Part shown: piece by piece, positions 42,608 to 50,921 of the stretch
Layout: the number at the start of each line of letters is the position of its first letter
How positions within the stretch are numbered: position 1 is the first letter of the stretch
From: Chitinophagales bacterium
Lineage (GTDB): Bacteria; Bacteroidota; Bacteroidia; Chitinophagales; Chitinophagaceae
Reading direction: 5' to 3'
Assembly (NCBI GenBank): GCA_017303395.1
Contig: JAFLBN010000002.1
Coordinates: forward strand, 124,001 to 188,000
DNA: 64,000 nt
Position numbers and translations under genes: made by a program
The notes under the pieces: model-generated
The model's database searches: none
What the model saw: the letters and a program-made list of their open reading frames with translations, nothing else
Told to the model about the DNA's origin: nothing

Positions 42608-45100
42608 CTATCGAACCAGTACAACCTCACCTTTATTTTCCATCATCTTACCATCGCATTTGTATGCTACGTAGTAGAAGTAGGTACCTAAATCAGCAGG
42701 CTTACCATTGAAAGTACCATCCCAACCTCTCAGTTCATTTACTGTTTCAAATACTACCTGACCGTAACGGTTTACTACTTTGATAGTGCGAACATCTATC
42801 TGGCGTTGTACACCCGGAGCATTTGGAACTATACGGAAGACATCGTTCCTACCATCACCATTTGGTGAGAATGCACTTGGAAGATTCACATTACAACATG
42901 CTTTTGTTGTTACTTTAATACTATCGCTATTGAAGCAACCATATTGGTCTGTAACATCTAAACGCAGGTATGAAGTAAAATCAACCCTTGCATATGTACT
43001 AGACCTATCGCTATATTCATCAAAGAAGCGAGTAGGAGACCATGAGTATTTGCTATCTGCATTCAGCGTATTAGCTGTAACCCTCATACTATCACTGTTA
43101 CAATATACTTTAGTTGCATCAAAGTCTGCAATCTTAAAGCTTGCATCAGGCTTAGCATGTACATAAGTAGAATCTACAACTGTATTTGAACACAGTTTAT
43201 TTACCATACGAAGTGTAATATACTTCTTACCTGATGTATGCCATGTTACGCCATTAGGACCTTGATCTGTTGCACCATAAGATAAACGACCACCATCCCA
43301 AGTCCATGTAAAAGTATCCGTAGTTAATGTATATGAATTCAGAGATACCATTTCTGTCTGACCAAGACATATGTCAGGGCGAACAGAGATATCAGCTGTT
43401 GGCAATGTATCAACGCGGATAATATTACCATAAACATCGCTATAACAACCATCGTGACCTACCTGCAACTTTATTTCGCGAAGACCAGCACTATCCATAG
43501 CAACTTTTATAGAACGAGAGAAGTTAGGATCAGCAGACAGTACAGTTGCACCAGTTGGGAATGTCCAATTGAAACCTGAGCTATCATAAGCACTACCGTA
43601 GTAAGTCAGTGTCAATGTATCGCGTTCACAAAGCTTTTGTTTAGTTGAGAGAATCAAACCATTAGGCTTGAATGTAACTATAGCCTTGATTAATGAGCGA
43701 TTACTTTCGCAACCACGATTAGACTGACTTACGTAATAGTTAAAAGTATCTTTTGCAGTAGTATTAGGCGTAGGAGGAACAATTGAAGGAATACCTCCTA
43801 TTGGTTCATAATACCATTTTAATTGATTACCAGTAGCAGTCAAAGGCTGTGCTTCATCATTTTCACAAAAATAAAGTGGAGTAGTAACCAATGGTGGTGC
43901 AGGTTTTGCAGATGCACGATATACAACCATTGTTCTCTCTTTGCTCAAGCAACCATTCAATAACTGTGCAACATAGAAAGTATCTTGTGTAACAGATGTA
44001 GTATTGAATGGAGGAGTGAATGGTAATGGAGAACCACCCGTTGCAGTATAATACCACCTTGCAGTACCTGTACCTTCTATACCTACAGGCATAAATGGTT
44101 CATTCAAACAGAAGTCTGTTTTACCCTTAATTTTGGGTGCCGGAGGAGCATCAACATTCATAAATACTGTTGATGGAAGAGAAGCATTACCACTGCAATT
44201 ATTATCTGTTACAGTAACACTGTATAAACCGGCATCTGCGAGCGTAACAGATGGTATAGTGTACGTATTACTTGTACCTGTCTGAAGAACACTACCGCTA
44301 GGGCCTCTGAATGTATAAATTGCGTTAGATATATATGCTGGAGATGATGCAGTAATAGTAAATGGCGTTCCTAAACAAACTTTAGGGCCATTGTGAACTA
44401 TAGTTGGAGGCGCAGGAGCTGCAGTACCCGGATCTGTAAACCTGATAGCACCAGAAAAAGCAGGAATACCTGTTACGTTACCTGTTGGAGTGCTAACAGT
44501 GTAAGAATTACCTCCCGGGCCGGGCATCGCACCATAGTATGTAATACCGGCACCTGTATTAAGAGTTACACCGTTAGTAACAAAACTTGTTGGCAAAACA
44601 TTATAAAATACAATAATTGAATCGTCAGATGCTATAGCAAATCGTATAGTAGTAGCTGGCGGTATTGTGATATTCAATCCTTTAAAAATATTGATGATAG
44701 CACCTGGAGAAGTACCATTATTTATCGGACCACTTTTAACTTCAGGAATCCAACCTGTATTAGCTGCAATATTAGGTGCTCCACCAATAGCTGGTTGTTG
44801 ACGCCAGAGTGTATATGAAGCTCCATTATTACTGAAATTGATTGCAGTAGGTCCTGTACCAAGTGTTTGGAGACCTACGTGAAACATATCTAACTCCGTC
44901 ATAGTTACCGGACAACTATTACTGTTTGTCACATTGAACGTAATAAACTGGGGCATTCCAATACCGTTGCCAACGAATGCACCGGGCGTATTGGTAAATG
45001 CAGTAGTAATAGTAGATGTTGTCTGCGCTTGTGTAGCAAACATACAACCTGCAATTACAGAAGCTGTCGATAAAAACCTTTTGAATAACTGTTTTACCAT
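42608..45100 (-). CDS. Large secreted Ig-like protein with T9SS type B sorting domain
   Basis: 830 residues, signal peptide (about 1-25, ending ATQAQ). The middle contains several Ig-like/PKD-type and HYR-like beta domains with regularly spaced cysteines (CPVT, CLGTPFTI, CSGN, CLNEPF, CENDEAQP, CERDTL, CLGQ). The last 90 residues, with LPSAFSPNGDGRNDVFRI, KVVNRYGQVVFE, GWDGTFNGKPADLGTYFYYV, are the gliding-motility-associated C-terminal domain (CHU_C) that directs secretion by the type IX system and surface anchoring. Probable adhesin or motility-associated surface protein. Confidence 0.9.
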   Translation of the reverse strand: MVKQLFKRFLSTASVIAGCMFATQAQTTSTITTAFTNTPGAFVGNGIGMPQFITFNVTNSNSCPVTMTELDMFHVGLQTLGTGPTAINFSNNGASYTLWRQQPAIGGAPNIAANTGWIPEVKSGPINNGTSPGAIINIFKGLNITIPPATTIRFAIASDDSIIVFYNVLPTSFVTNGVTLNTGAGITYYGAMPGPGGNSYTVSTPTGNVTGIPAFSGAIRFTDPGTAAPAPPTIVHNGPKVCLGTPFTITASSPAYISNAIYTFRGPSGSVLQTGTSNTYTIPSVTLADAGLYSVTVTDNNCSGNASLPSTVFMNVDAPPAPKIKGKTDFCLNEPFMPVGIEGTGTARWYYTATGGSPLPFTPPFNTTSVTQDTFYVAQLLNGCLSKERTMVVYRASAKPAPPLVTTPLYFCENDEAQPLTATGNQLKWYYEPIGGIPSIVPPTPNTTAKDTFNYYVSQSNRGCESNRSLIKAIVTFKPNGLILSTKQKLCERDTLTLTYYGSAYDSSGFNWTFPTGATVLSADPNFSRSIKVAMDSAGLREIKLQVGHDGCYSDVYGNIIRVDTLPTADISVRPDICLGQTEMVSLNSYTLTTDTFTWTWDGGRLSYGATDQGPNGVTWHTSGKKYITLRMVNKLCSNTVVDSTYVHAKPDASFKIADFDATKVYCNSDSMRVTANTLNADSKYSWSPTRFFDEYSDRSSTYARVDFTSYLRLDVTDQYGCFNSDSIKVTTKACCNVNLPSAFSPNGDGRNDVFRIVPNAPGVQRQIDVRTIKVVNRYGQVVFETVNELRGWDGTFNGKPADLGTYFYYVAYKCDGKMMENKGEVVLVR

Positions 45101-45383
45101 GGGTTACTATTTCTGATAATTAATTTTTATTCTGCAAGTATTTTTTAAAATACTGTAGCTAACCATAATATATAGACATGTATACCAACATATTGGTTGG
45201 TTTACAATCGTCATACTATTGTAAGCACAGCATAATCAGACGTAAAATAAGTATAATTCTTTGCTTTGCAAACCCTTTGTTAAAAAATAATGGCTTGAAA
45301 AACCGCATATTTCCATACATAATATGAAGATATGTTTTAATGATATTTTAATGCCTTATTTTTACCAATACAGGATGTAGAAC

Positions 45384-45704
45384 ATGTACATAAAAAATCA
45401 ACAATTTAAGGATACAGATACGCTGATGGAGGTCTTATTCGACTTCGAAATCGGTGACCCATCTGCTAAGATGCAGGCAATTATTACAGAAGTAGAGAAT
45501 GCACAAGCTGAAAATGAAGAATTGAAGGCACAGGCAGCTACTATGGATGAAGAAGATGCTTTGGAACTTTTAGATGACTGGAAAAGAGAGCGCACAATAC
45601 ATATTTTATTGAATAACTATTCGTCTTTTAAGGTGCATGATGCCAAACTATATGGCAAGAATGATTCATCTGAAGATTTGCTGTATAGTATCGATCTGAT
45701 TTAA
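45384..45704 (+). CDS. Small acidic hypothetical protein with coiled coil
   Basis: 106 residues that I do not recognise. It has no signal peptide or membrane segment. The middle (about 30-65: TEVENAQAENEELKAQAATMDEE) is a strongly predicted coiled coil; the rest is acidic with SSFKVHDAKLYGKN near the end. Possibly a dimeric adaptor protein. Monocistronic between two secreted-protein genes. Confidence 0.55.
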   Translation: MYIKNQQFKDTDTLMEVLFDFEIGDPSAKMQAIITEVENAQAENEELKAQAATMDEEDALELLDDWKRERTIHILLNNYSSFKVHDAKLYGKNDSSEDLLYSIDLI

Positions 45705-45785
45705 TATCACCTTATTTTTCACTTCAAGGTTTTTATACCTTTTGCCATCCGAATAGTATATTGCAATTCGCATTAATATCATATA

Positions 45786-46967
45786 ATGAAAAAATCGACT
45801 ATCATTCTTTCGATGCTTCTGCCTTTCATGGCAAATGCACAAGACGATCTTGTAAAAAAACTGGAAACGAACAAAAGTGACAGTTCAAAAAAGAAGTTTG
45901 TCTTCACTAACAAAATAAATCTGGAAAACAGTTCTGTAAAGAACCAAGGCAGTTCAGGTACATGCTGGAGTTATAGCACCAACTCTTTCCTGGAAAGCGA
46001 GATGGCTAGAATGGGCAAAAAGCCAATAGATATTGCCGAAATATATACTGCGCGTTGTGTATATATAGATAAAGCCGATGCTTATGTTCGTATGCATGGT
46101 GCTGTTAGCTGGGGCGATGGCGGTTCTTGCCATGATGTTATAAATATGTATGCTAAATATGGTGTGGTGCCACAAAGTGTATATACAGGCCTCAACTATG
46201 GTACTACCAAAAACAAGTTTGGCGAAATGCAGGCTATACTGAAAGGTATGCTCGATGCCATCGTTCGTAACCCGAATGGCAAACTGACACCAAACTGGAA
46301 AACTGCATTTCAGAGGGTATTAGATACTTATCTGGGCGAATATCCTGAAACATTCCAATGGGAAGGAAAGGAGTACACCCCAAAAACATTTGCGCAGAAA
46401 TATGTTGGCATAGATCCTAAAGACTATGTAGAGTTGTCTTCTTTCTCAGACAAACCATACTACGAGCAAACCATCCTGATGGTACCAGACAACTGGAGTT
46501 GGGATAAAGTGTACAATGTAAAAATGAACGACATCACCGATGCGATAGACTATGCACTGGACAATGGCTATACTGTTGCATGGGCTACAGACGTAAGCGA
46601 AAAATACTTTAGCTGGAAAAACGGTGTAGCATTCGTTCCTGAAAAAGAATGGGAAGACATGGAAGAAGACGAACAGAAAGCACTTTTCAACGGTCCTAAA
46701 CCTGAAAGAAAGATAACTGCAAAAATGAGGCAGGAAGCTTTTGACAACTACAGCACTACAGACGACCACGGTATGCACATTGTTGGTTCTGCAACAGACC
46801 AGTCAGGCCGTGAATACTATATGGTTAAAAACTCTTGGGGAGAAAAGAACGATTATAAAGGCTATATCTACGTAACAAAGGCATATGTAAAATATAAGAC
46901 TACAGCCTTCCTGGTACACAAAAACGGCCTACCGAAAGAATTGAAAAATAAGCTGGGCTTGCGCTAA
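45786..46967 (+). CDS. Exported C1-family cysteine peptidase (bleomycin hydrolase-like)
   Basis: 393 residues with a signal peptide (1-19, ending ANAQ). Catalytic residues are C60 in QGSSGTCWSY, H331 in DDHGMHIVG and N349 in VKNSWG, with the oxyanion glutamine in KNQG. The pattern and spacing are those of aminopeptidase C/bleomycin hydrolase. Those enzymes are normally cytoplasmic; a secreted version is a known Bacteroidota variation. No propeptide is apparent. Confidence 0.87.
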   Translation: MKKSTIILSMLLPFMANAQDDLVKKLETNKSDSSKKKFVFTNKINLENSSVKNQGSSGTCWSYSTNSFLESEMARMGKKPIDIAEIYTARCVYIDKADAYVRMHGAVSWGDGGSCHDVINMYAKYGVVPQSVYTGLNYGTTKNKFGEMQAILKGMLDAIVRNPNGKLTPNWKTAFQRVLDTYLGEYPETFQWEGKEYTPKTFAQKYVGIDPKDYVELSSFSDKPYYEQTILMVPDNWSWDKVYNVKMNDITDAIDYALDNGYTVAWATDVSEKYFSWKNGVAFVPEKEWEDMEEDEQKALFNGPKPERKITAKMRQEAFDNYSTTDDHGMHIVGSATDQSGREYYMVKNSWGEKNDYKGYIYVTKAYVKYKTTAFLVHKNGLPKELKNKLGLR

Positions 46968-46987
46968 TCTGCAACCTGCATAAAATA

Positions 46988-47015
46988 ATAAAGCCCGATG
47001 ATTATCGGGCTTTAT
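46988..47015. terminator. Bidirectional hairpin terminator
   Basis: ATAAAGCCCGAT and ATCGGGCTTTAT form a perfect stem with a four-base loop between the convergent peptidase and DUF4920 genes. Confidence 0.85.
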
Positions 47016-47034
47016 TTATGTACTTAGTTTAAGA

Positions 47035-47493
47035 TTATTGCTGAATAAGAATACCTGTAGCGTCTATCCTTATTTCGTCTTTAGGTTCTGTTATTTTAGC
47101 TATTTCTTCGGCGCTTTTACCTGCATCTTCTGCAAAATGACGTTGGTCTGCAACAGATACAGATTTCTTACTTGCAGTACCACATACTACAGCAGATGCA
47201 CCTGCAAGATCCATAGGGATTGTAAAGTGGTCTTTGAACTTTACAAACACATCTTCACCATTAGGGTTTTGCAGCCTTACCCAGCAACCAGCAGATTGGC
47301 AAACCTGCGACAATGTTCCCCTAACACGGATATTTGCCAGCTTGTCTGTGCTTTTCATAGCATCGCTAAACTGTGCAACATCCATCGTACGGCCGTTTTC
47401 AAACTTCTTACCATAGTAGGTTTGTTTGCCTTCCTGTGCCTGTGCAGTAGTAGCTACCAAAGCGATAGCCAGTATAGATAATAGCTTCTTCAT
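47035..47493 (-). CDS. DUF4920 secreted protein
   Basis: 152 residues with a signal peptide (1-19, ending TAQAQ). GTLSQVCQSAGCWVRLQ (about 60-76), with a conserved CxxxxC pair, and VKFKDHFTIPMDLAG are hallmarks of DUF4920, an OB-like fold that may bind a metal or small ligand through its cysteines and histidine; function unknown. Lies 16 bases after hldD on the same strand and is probably co-transcribed with it. Confidence 0.83.
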   Translation of the reverse strand: MKKLLSILAIALVATTAQAQEGKQTYYGKKFENGRTMDVAQFSDAMKSTDKLANIRVRGTLSQVCQSAGCWVRLQNPNGEDVFVKFKDHFTIPMDLAGASAVVCGTASKKSVSVADQRHFAEDAGKSAEEIAKITEPKDEIRIDATGILIQQ

Positions 47494-47509
47494 TCGTTGA
47501 ATTGTTTAT

Positions 47510-48490
47510 TTAAAAATAAGATGAATTTATGAGATAGTCTTTTACATATTCACTTACACCTTCTTCCAATGTATAAGATGGGGTAGTGTAGCCCGCACTG
47601 ATAATCTTGTGCATATCAGCCTCTGTAAAATACTGGTACTTGTCTCTGATATCTGCAGGTGTGTCAACAAACTCTATATTAACTGGAAGGTTCAGTGTAG
47701 TGAATATTGCCGTAACAAGGTCTTTAAATGTTCTTGCCTTGCCTGTACCAATATTGTACAAACCATCAGCGGGTTTGTTTTGCATCAACCAAGCACACAT
47801 ACTCACTACATCCTTCACATACACAAAGTCGCGTATCTGCTCACCGTCTTTATAGTTCGGGTTATGAGAGCGGAACAGTTTCACTTTTCCTGTAGCCTGT
47901 ATCTGGTTGTAGGCATGCATTATAACAGATGCCATCCTGCCTTTGTGGTATTCATTAGGCCCATATACATTGAAAAACTTAACACCTGCCCAGAATGGTG
48001 GTTGTGTTGTTTCTTTCAGTGCCCAGATGTCAAATTCATTCTTAGAAACCCCGTACGGATTCAACGGATGCAGCTGCTCTACAATATCATGTCTGTCAAC
48101 ATATCCATGCTCACCATTGCCGTATGTAGCGGCTGAAGAAGCATAGAGTAGGGGTATTTGCTGCGTTGTACAAACACGCCATACTTCCTTGCTATAATCA
48201 AGGTTCAGCACTTTATGTACTTGATAGTCCATTTCTGTGGTGTCTGTTCTGGCACCTAAATGGAATATTGCATTAAGTTTCCCTTTATTGCCATCGCACC
48301 ATTGTATAAAGTCGTTGCGATGTATTTGTTGCAGGTATTGCTTACCCTTCAGGTTGGGCAGCTTTTGTTCTTTAGAGAAGTCGTCAACCAGTATCAGGTT
48401 GTAAAAACCCAGATGATTGAGATAGCCTGTAAGGTAGCTGCCGATGAAACCGGCAGCACCTGTAATGGCTATAATATCGTTTGTATTCAT
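47510..48490 (-). CDS. hldD: ADP-glyceromanno-heptose 6-epimerase
   Basis: 326-residue extended short-chain dehydrogenase. NAD(P)-binding GAAGFIG (11-17), HLGARTDTTE (78-87), the catalytic S118-S119/Y146/K150 of ASSAATYGN and NPYGVSK, and KFFNVYGPNEYHKGRMAS, which is specific to HldD. It makes the L-glycero-D-manno-heptose donor for the inner core of lipopolysaccharide. A TACCTTTG box (48521-48528, reverse strand) precedes the start. The other heptose genes are not adjacent. Confidence 0.93.
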   Translation of the reverse strand: MNTNDIIAITGAAGFIGSYLTGYLNHLGFYNLILVDDFSKEQKLPNLKGKQYLQQIHRNDFIQWCDGNKGKLNAIFHLGARTDTTEMDYQVHKVLNLDYSKEVWRVCTTQQIPLLYASSAATYGNGEHGYVDRHDIVEQLHPLNPYGVSKNEFDIWALKETTQPPFWAGVKFFNVYGPNEYHKGRMASVIMHAYNQIQATGKVKLFRSHNPNYKDGEQIRDFVYVKDVVSMCAWLMQNKPADGLYNIGTGKARTFKDLVTAIFTTLNLPVNIEFVDTPADIRDKYQYFTEADMHKIISAGYTTPSYTLEEGVSEYVKDYLINSSYF

Positions 48491-48520
48491 TCAGAAATTT
48501 GCCTTGGAGAAATAATAAGG

Positions 48521-48528
48521 CAAAGGTA
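48521..48528 (-). promoter_or_regulatory. -7 box of hldD
   Basis: TACCTTTG on the reverse strand, exact TAnnTTTG match, 30 bases before the ATG. Confidence 0.6.
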
Positions 48529-48532
48529 ATGA

Positions 48533-48841
48533 TTAGTGTGCAGCTTCTGCGGCATGCGCAGCAGTATCAGCAGCATGGCCTTCTGCAGGTGCAGCAGCTT
48601 CATGCGTTGCTTCTTCGTGTGTAGCTTCATGACCGCTAGCCTCGTGTCCTGCGGCAGTAGCTTCTGTGTGATGTTCGCCATGGCCTGCCTCTTCATCATG
48701 GCTCATAACGCTTACAAAGTTTACTGCAGCTACAAATAATAATACGAGAACTATAGCAAACCAGTATGCAGAACGGAATGATGTTGTCGGGTTGCTAGCA
48801 TCGGTATTTGCGTGATTGTCGTGATGTGCTTCGTGTGCCAT
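48533..48841 (-). CDS. Histidine-rich single-pass membrane protein
   Basis: 102 residues. A short His-rich N-terminus (HEAHHDNH), one membrane segment (25-46), then a 55-residue tail made almost only of His, Glu, Ala, Thr and Gly in imperfect repeats (GHEASGHEATHEEATHEA). Fifteen of the 102 residues are histidine, including the last one. No family recognised. Metal binding (Zn, Cu, Ni) is a reasonable guess, as is an accessory role in a respiratory complex, but neither is shown. Own -7 box (TACTTTTG, 48869-48876). Confidence 0.6.
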   Translation of the reverse strand: MAHEAHHDNHANTDASNPTTSFRSAYWFAIVLVLLFVAAVNFVSVMSHDEEAGHGEHHTEATAAGHEASGHEATHEEATHEAAAPAEGHAADTAAHAAEAAH

Positions 48842-48868
48842 GTATTTGTTTTAGTTTTATGACAGGGG

Positions 48869-48876
48869 CAAAAGTA
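48869..48876 (-). promoter_or_regulatory. -7 box of the His-rich protein gene
   Basis: TACTTTTG on the reverse strand, exact TAnnTTTG match, 27 bases before the ATG. Confidence 0.55.
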
Positions 48877-48921
48877 ACAGTTTGAATCCATTTATTAAAT
48901 AGTACAAACGGGTATTTTCAT

Positions 48922-48946
48922 AAAAAAACGCCCCATTAAGAGGCGT
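48922..48946 (-). terminator. Terminator of the HAO gene
   Basis: Short GC stem (ACGCC/GGCGT) followed leftward by seven T, 14 bases after the stop of the dioxygenase gene. Confidence 0.75.
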
Positions 48947-48959
48947 CATATATTCAAAA

Positions 48960-49487
48960 TTACTTTTTAGGTGCAGGTGGTTCCATAACAGTACCACATT
49001 TTTTGCAGGTACGCTTTTCTACATCACCATAAAAACGCTGCATCAATGGTGGTAGTTGGCTCACAATATCTGTCAGTTCAAAATATTCTTCATACAACTT
49101 CTCATGGCAGTTTTCGCAAAACCACAGGAAACCATCAATTTCAGGTGTAACACGTTTTTTCTCTATCACCAAGCCTATGGTATTTTCACCCCTTTGCGGT
49201 GAGTGAGGTGTCTTGCCAGGCAGCAAAAACATTTCACCTTCCTTTATTTCTATATCTACAATCTTGCCATCTTCAGGTATACGTACCACTACATCGCCCT
49301 GCAGCTGATAGAACAATTCTTCGCTTTCATTATAGTGAAAATCTTTACGGCTGTTAGGTCCACCTACTATCATTACGATATAGTCACCCGACTCTTTATA
49401 CAATTGCTGATTGCCAACAGGTGGTTTCAGCAAATGACGGTTTTCTTCTATCCACTGGTTCAAATTAAAAGGACGTGCAACAGCCAT
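48960..49487 (-). CDS. 3-hydroxyanthranilate 3,4-dioxygenase
   Basis: 175 residues. The iron ligands H51, E57 and H95, the substrate arginine R47, and the rubredoxin-like second iron site with cysteines 124, 127, 161 and 164 occupy the positions known for the bacterial enzyme. It opens the ring of 3-hydroxyanthranilate in the kynurenine pathway, leading to quinolinate and NAD. Other kynurenine genes are not adjacent. It follows the CNNM/CorC gene by 27 bases and may be read through from it. Confidence 0.94.
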   Translation of the reverse strand: MAVARPFNLNQWIEENRHLLKPPVGNQQLYKESGDYIVMIVGGPNSRKDFHYNESEELFYQLQGDVVVRIPEDGKIVDIEIKEGEMFLLPGKTPHSPQRGENTIGLVIEKKRVTPEIDGFLWFCENCHEKLYEEYFELTDIVSQLPPLMQRFYGDVEKRTCKKCGTVMEPPAPKK

Positions 49488-49514
49488 ATCTATATCGTTT
49501 TGTGTAGTACTAAT

Positions 49515-50780
49515 TTACTTCAATATTTTCATTTTCACAGTCTGGATACGTGTATCATTCGCCAGCAGTATATCAAACTCATTACGGTCTATGATAATCC
49601 TGTCTTTGAGCTTAGGTATTGTTTCGTGATTGGCAATGATGTAACCTGAAAGTGTTTCAGACTCATCTGTAGGGAAGTCAAACCCATATTTCTCATTCAG
49701 GTAGTCCAATTCAAGACGGCCAGAGAATATGTACTCGTTTTCAGCTATCTGCTTTTCAACGTGCTCCTGCTCATCATACTCATCATTAATATCACCGAAT
49801 ATTTCTTCCAGTACGTCTTCCATAGTTACAATACCTGCCGTACCGCCAAACTCATCTATTACCCATGCAATACTTTTGCGTTCTTTGGTAAAACGGTTCA
49901 TCAGATCTACTGCACTCATTGTTTCAGGCACGGCAGATATACTATGCAGTATGTCTTTAATCTTTGCAGGCTTGCGGTTCAGGTCCAGATGGTGAACATA
50001 ACCAACAATATTATCAATAGCGTTTTCGTAAATGATGATTTTTGAAAGCTTTGTGTCAATAAACTTCTTCCTCACATCAGCAATTGGTGTATTTACCTCA
50101 ATAGCTTCCACTTCATTACGCGGCACCATACACTTGCGGATTTTTACATTCACCAAGTACAGGGCATTTTCAAACAGCTCTGTATTTACTTCATTATTAT
50201 CCGTTTCGTGTCCGTGCAGGCTTTGTTTTACAAACACCTCCAGATCTACACGATTGAAAACCTGTTGGTCTTCTTTGATGCGTACATTAAACAGATGCTT
50301 TAATATAAACTCAGATATTGCAACGAAAACTTTAGCAATCGGGAACAGCAAATAGTACATCAACAACATCGGGATGCTGAAAATAGCCAATACCTGATCT
50401 GCCTTAGCCCGAAATATAGCTTTGGGTAAAAACTCTGCAAAGAACAGAATGATTACAGTTGCAATAAGCGTGTCTAATAACAGTTGAAAGTATTCTGAAT
50501 TGAACGGAGAGGGTAACTGGCTCAGGATAGGCTCTGTAAGCTGTGTCATCAGCAAACCATATATAACCAGCAATACATTTACCCCTACAAGACTGGTACC
50601 AATGAATTCTGAAGGATTCTCCATAAACCTTGCCAGTATCTTGCCGGAGATGGTGCCTTGTTTCTTGCGGAGCTCTATATTCAGTTTATTGGCAGATATG
50701 AATGCTATCTCTGTACCTGCAAAAAAGCCTATCAGTACAATGCAGCCTAAGATGTATAGTATTAAATGGGTGACGTCCAT
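49515..50780 (-). CDS. CNNM/CorC-type hemolysin-family protein
   Basis: 421 residues: a CNNM membrane domain with four hydrophobic segments (about 1-185, GFFAGTEIAFISANKLNIELR), two CBS domains (about 205-325, with MVPRNEVEAIEV and GTAGIVTMEDVLEEIFGDI), and a C-terminal CorC_HlyC domain (about 340-420). Such proteins are linked to magnesium/cobalt homeostasis; in Bacteroidota GldE belongs to the same family. The frame extends three codons to a TTG at 50789, but ATG at 50780 is used. A TATCTTTG box lies six bases upstream, so the transcript may be leaderless. Confidence 0.88.
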   Translation of the reverse strand: MDVTHLILYILGCIVLIGFFAGTEIAFISANKLNIELRKKQGTISGKILARFMENPSEFIGTSLVGVNVLLVIYGLLMTQLTEPILSQLPSPFNSEYFQLLLDTLIATVIILFFAEFLPKAIFRAKADQVLAIFSIPMLLMYYLLFPIAKVFVAISEFILKHLFNVRIKEDQQVFNRVDLEVFVKQSLHGHETDNNEVNTELFENALYLVNVKIRKCMVPRNEVEAIEVNTPIADVRKKFIDTKLSKIIIYENAIDNIVGYVHHLDLNRKPAKIKDILHSISAVPETMSAVDLMNRFTKERKSIAWVIDEFGGTAGIVTMEDVLEEIFGDINDEYDEQEHVEKQIAENEYIFSGRLELDYLNEKYGFDFPTDESETLSGYIIANHETIPKLKDRIIIDRNEFDILLANDTRIQTVKMKILK

Positions 50781-50786
50781 ATTTTT

Positions 50787-50794
50787 CAAAGATA
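50787..50794 (-). promoter_or_regulatory. -7 box of the CNNM/CorC gene
   Basis: TATCTTTG on the reverse strand, exact TAnnTTTG match, six bases before the ATG at 50780; it overlaps the rejected TTG start. Confidence 0.5.
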
Positions 50795-50921
50795 GTAAAG
50801 ATGCTATAAATAGTTGTTAAGTAACAGATACACAACTTTGCCTATACAATATTAGCTATAAACCATTATCTTGTAATTTGTTAGATAGGATAGAGGCTAA
50901 GGGGTAAAACACGCAATTTAA

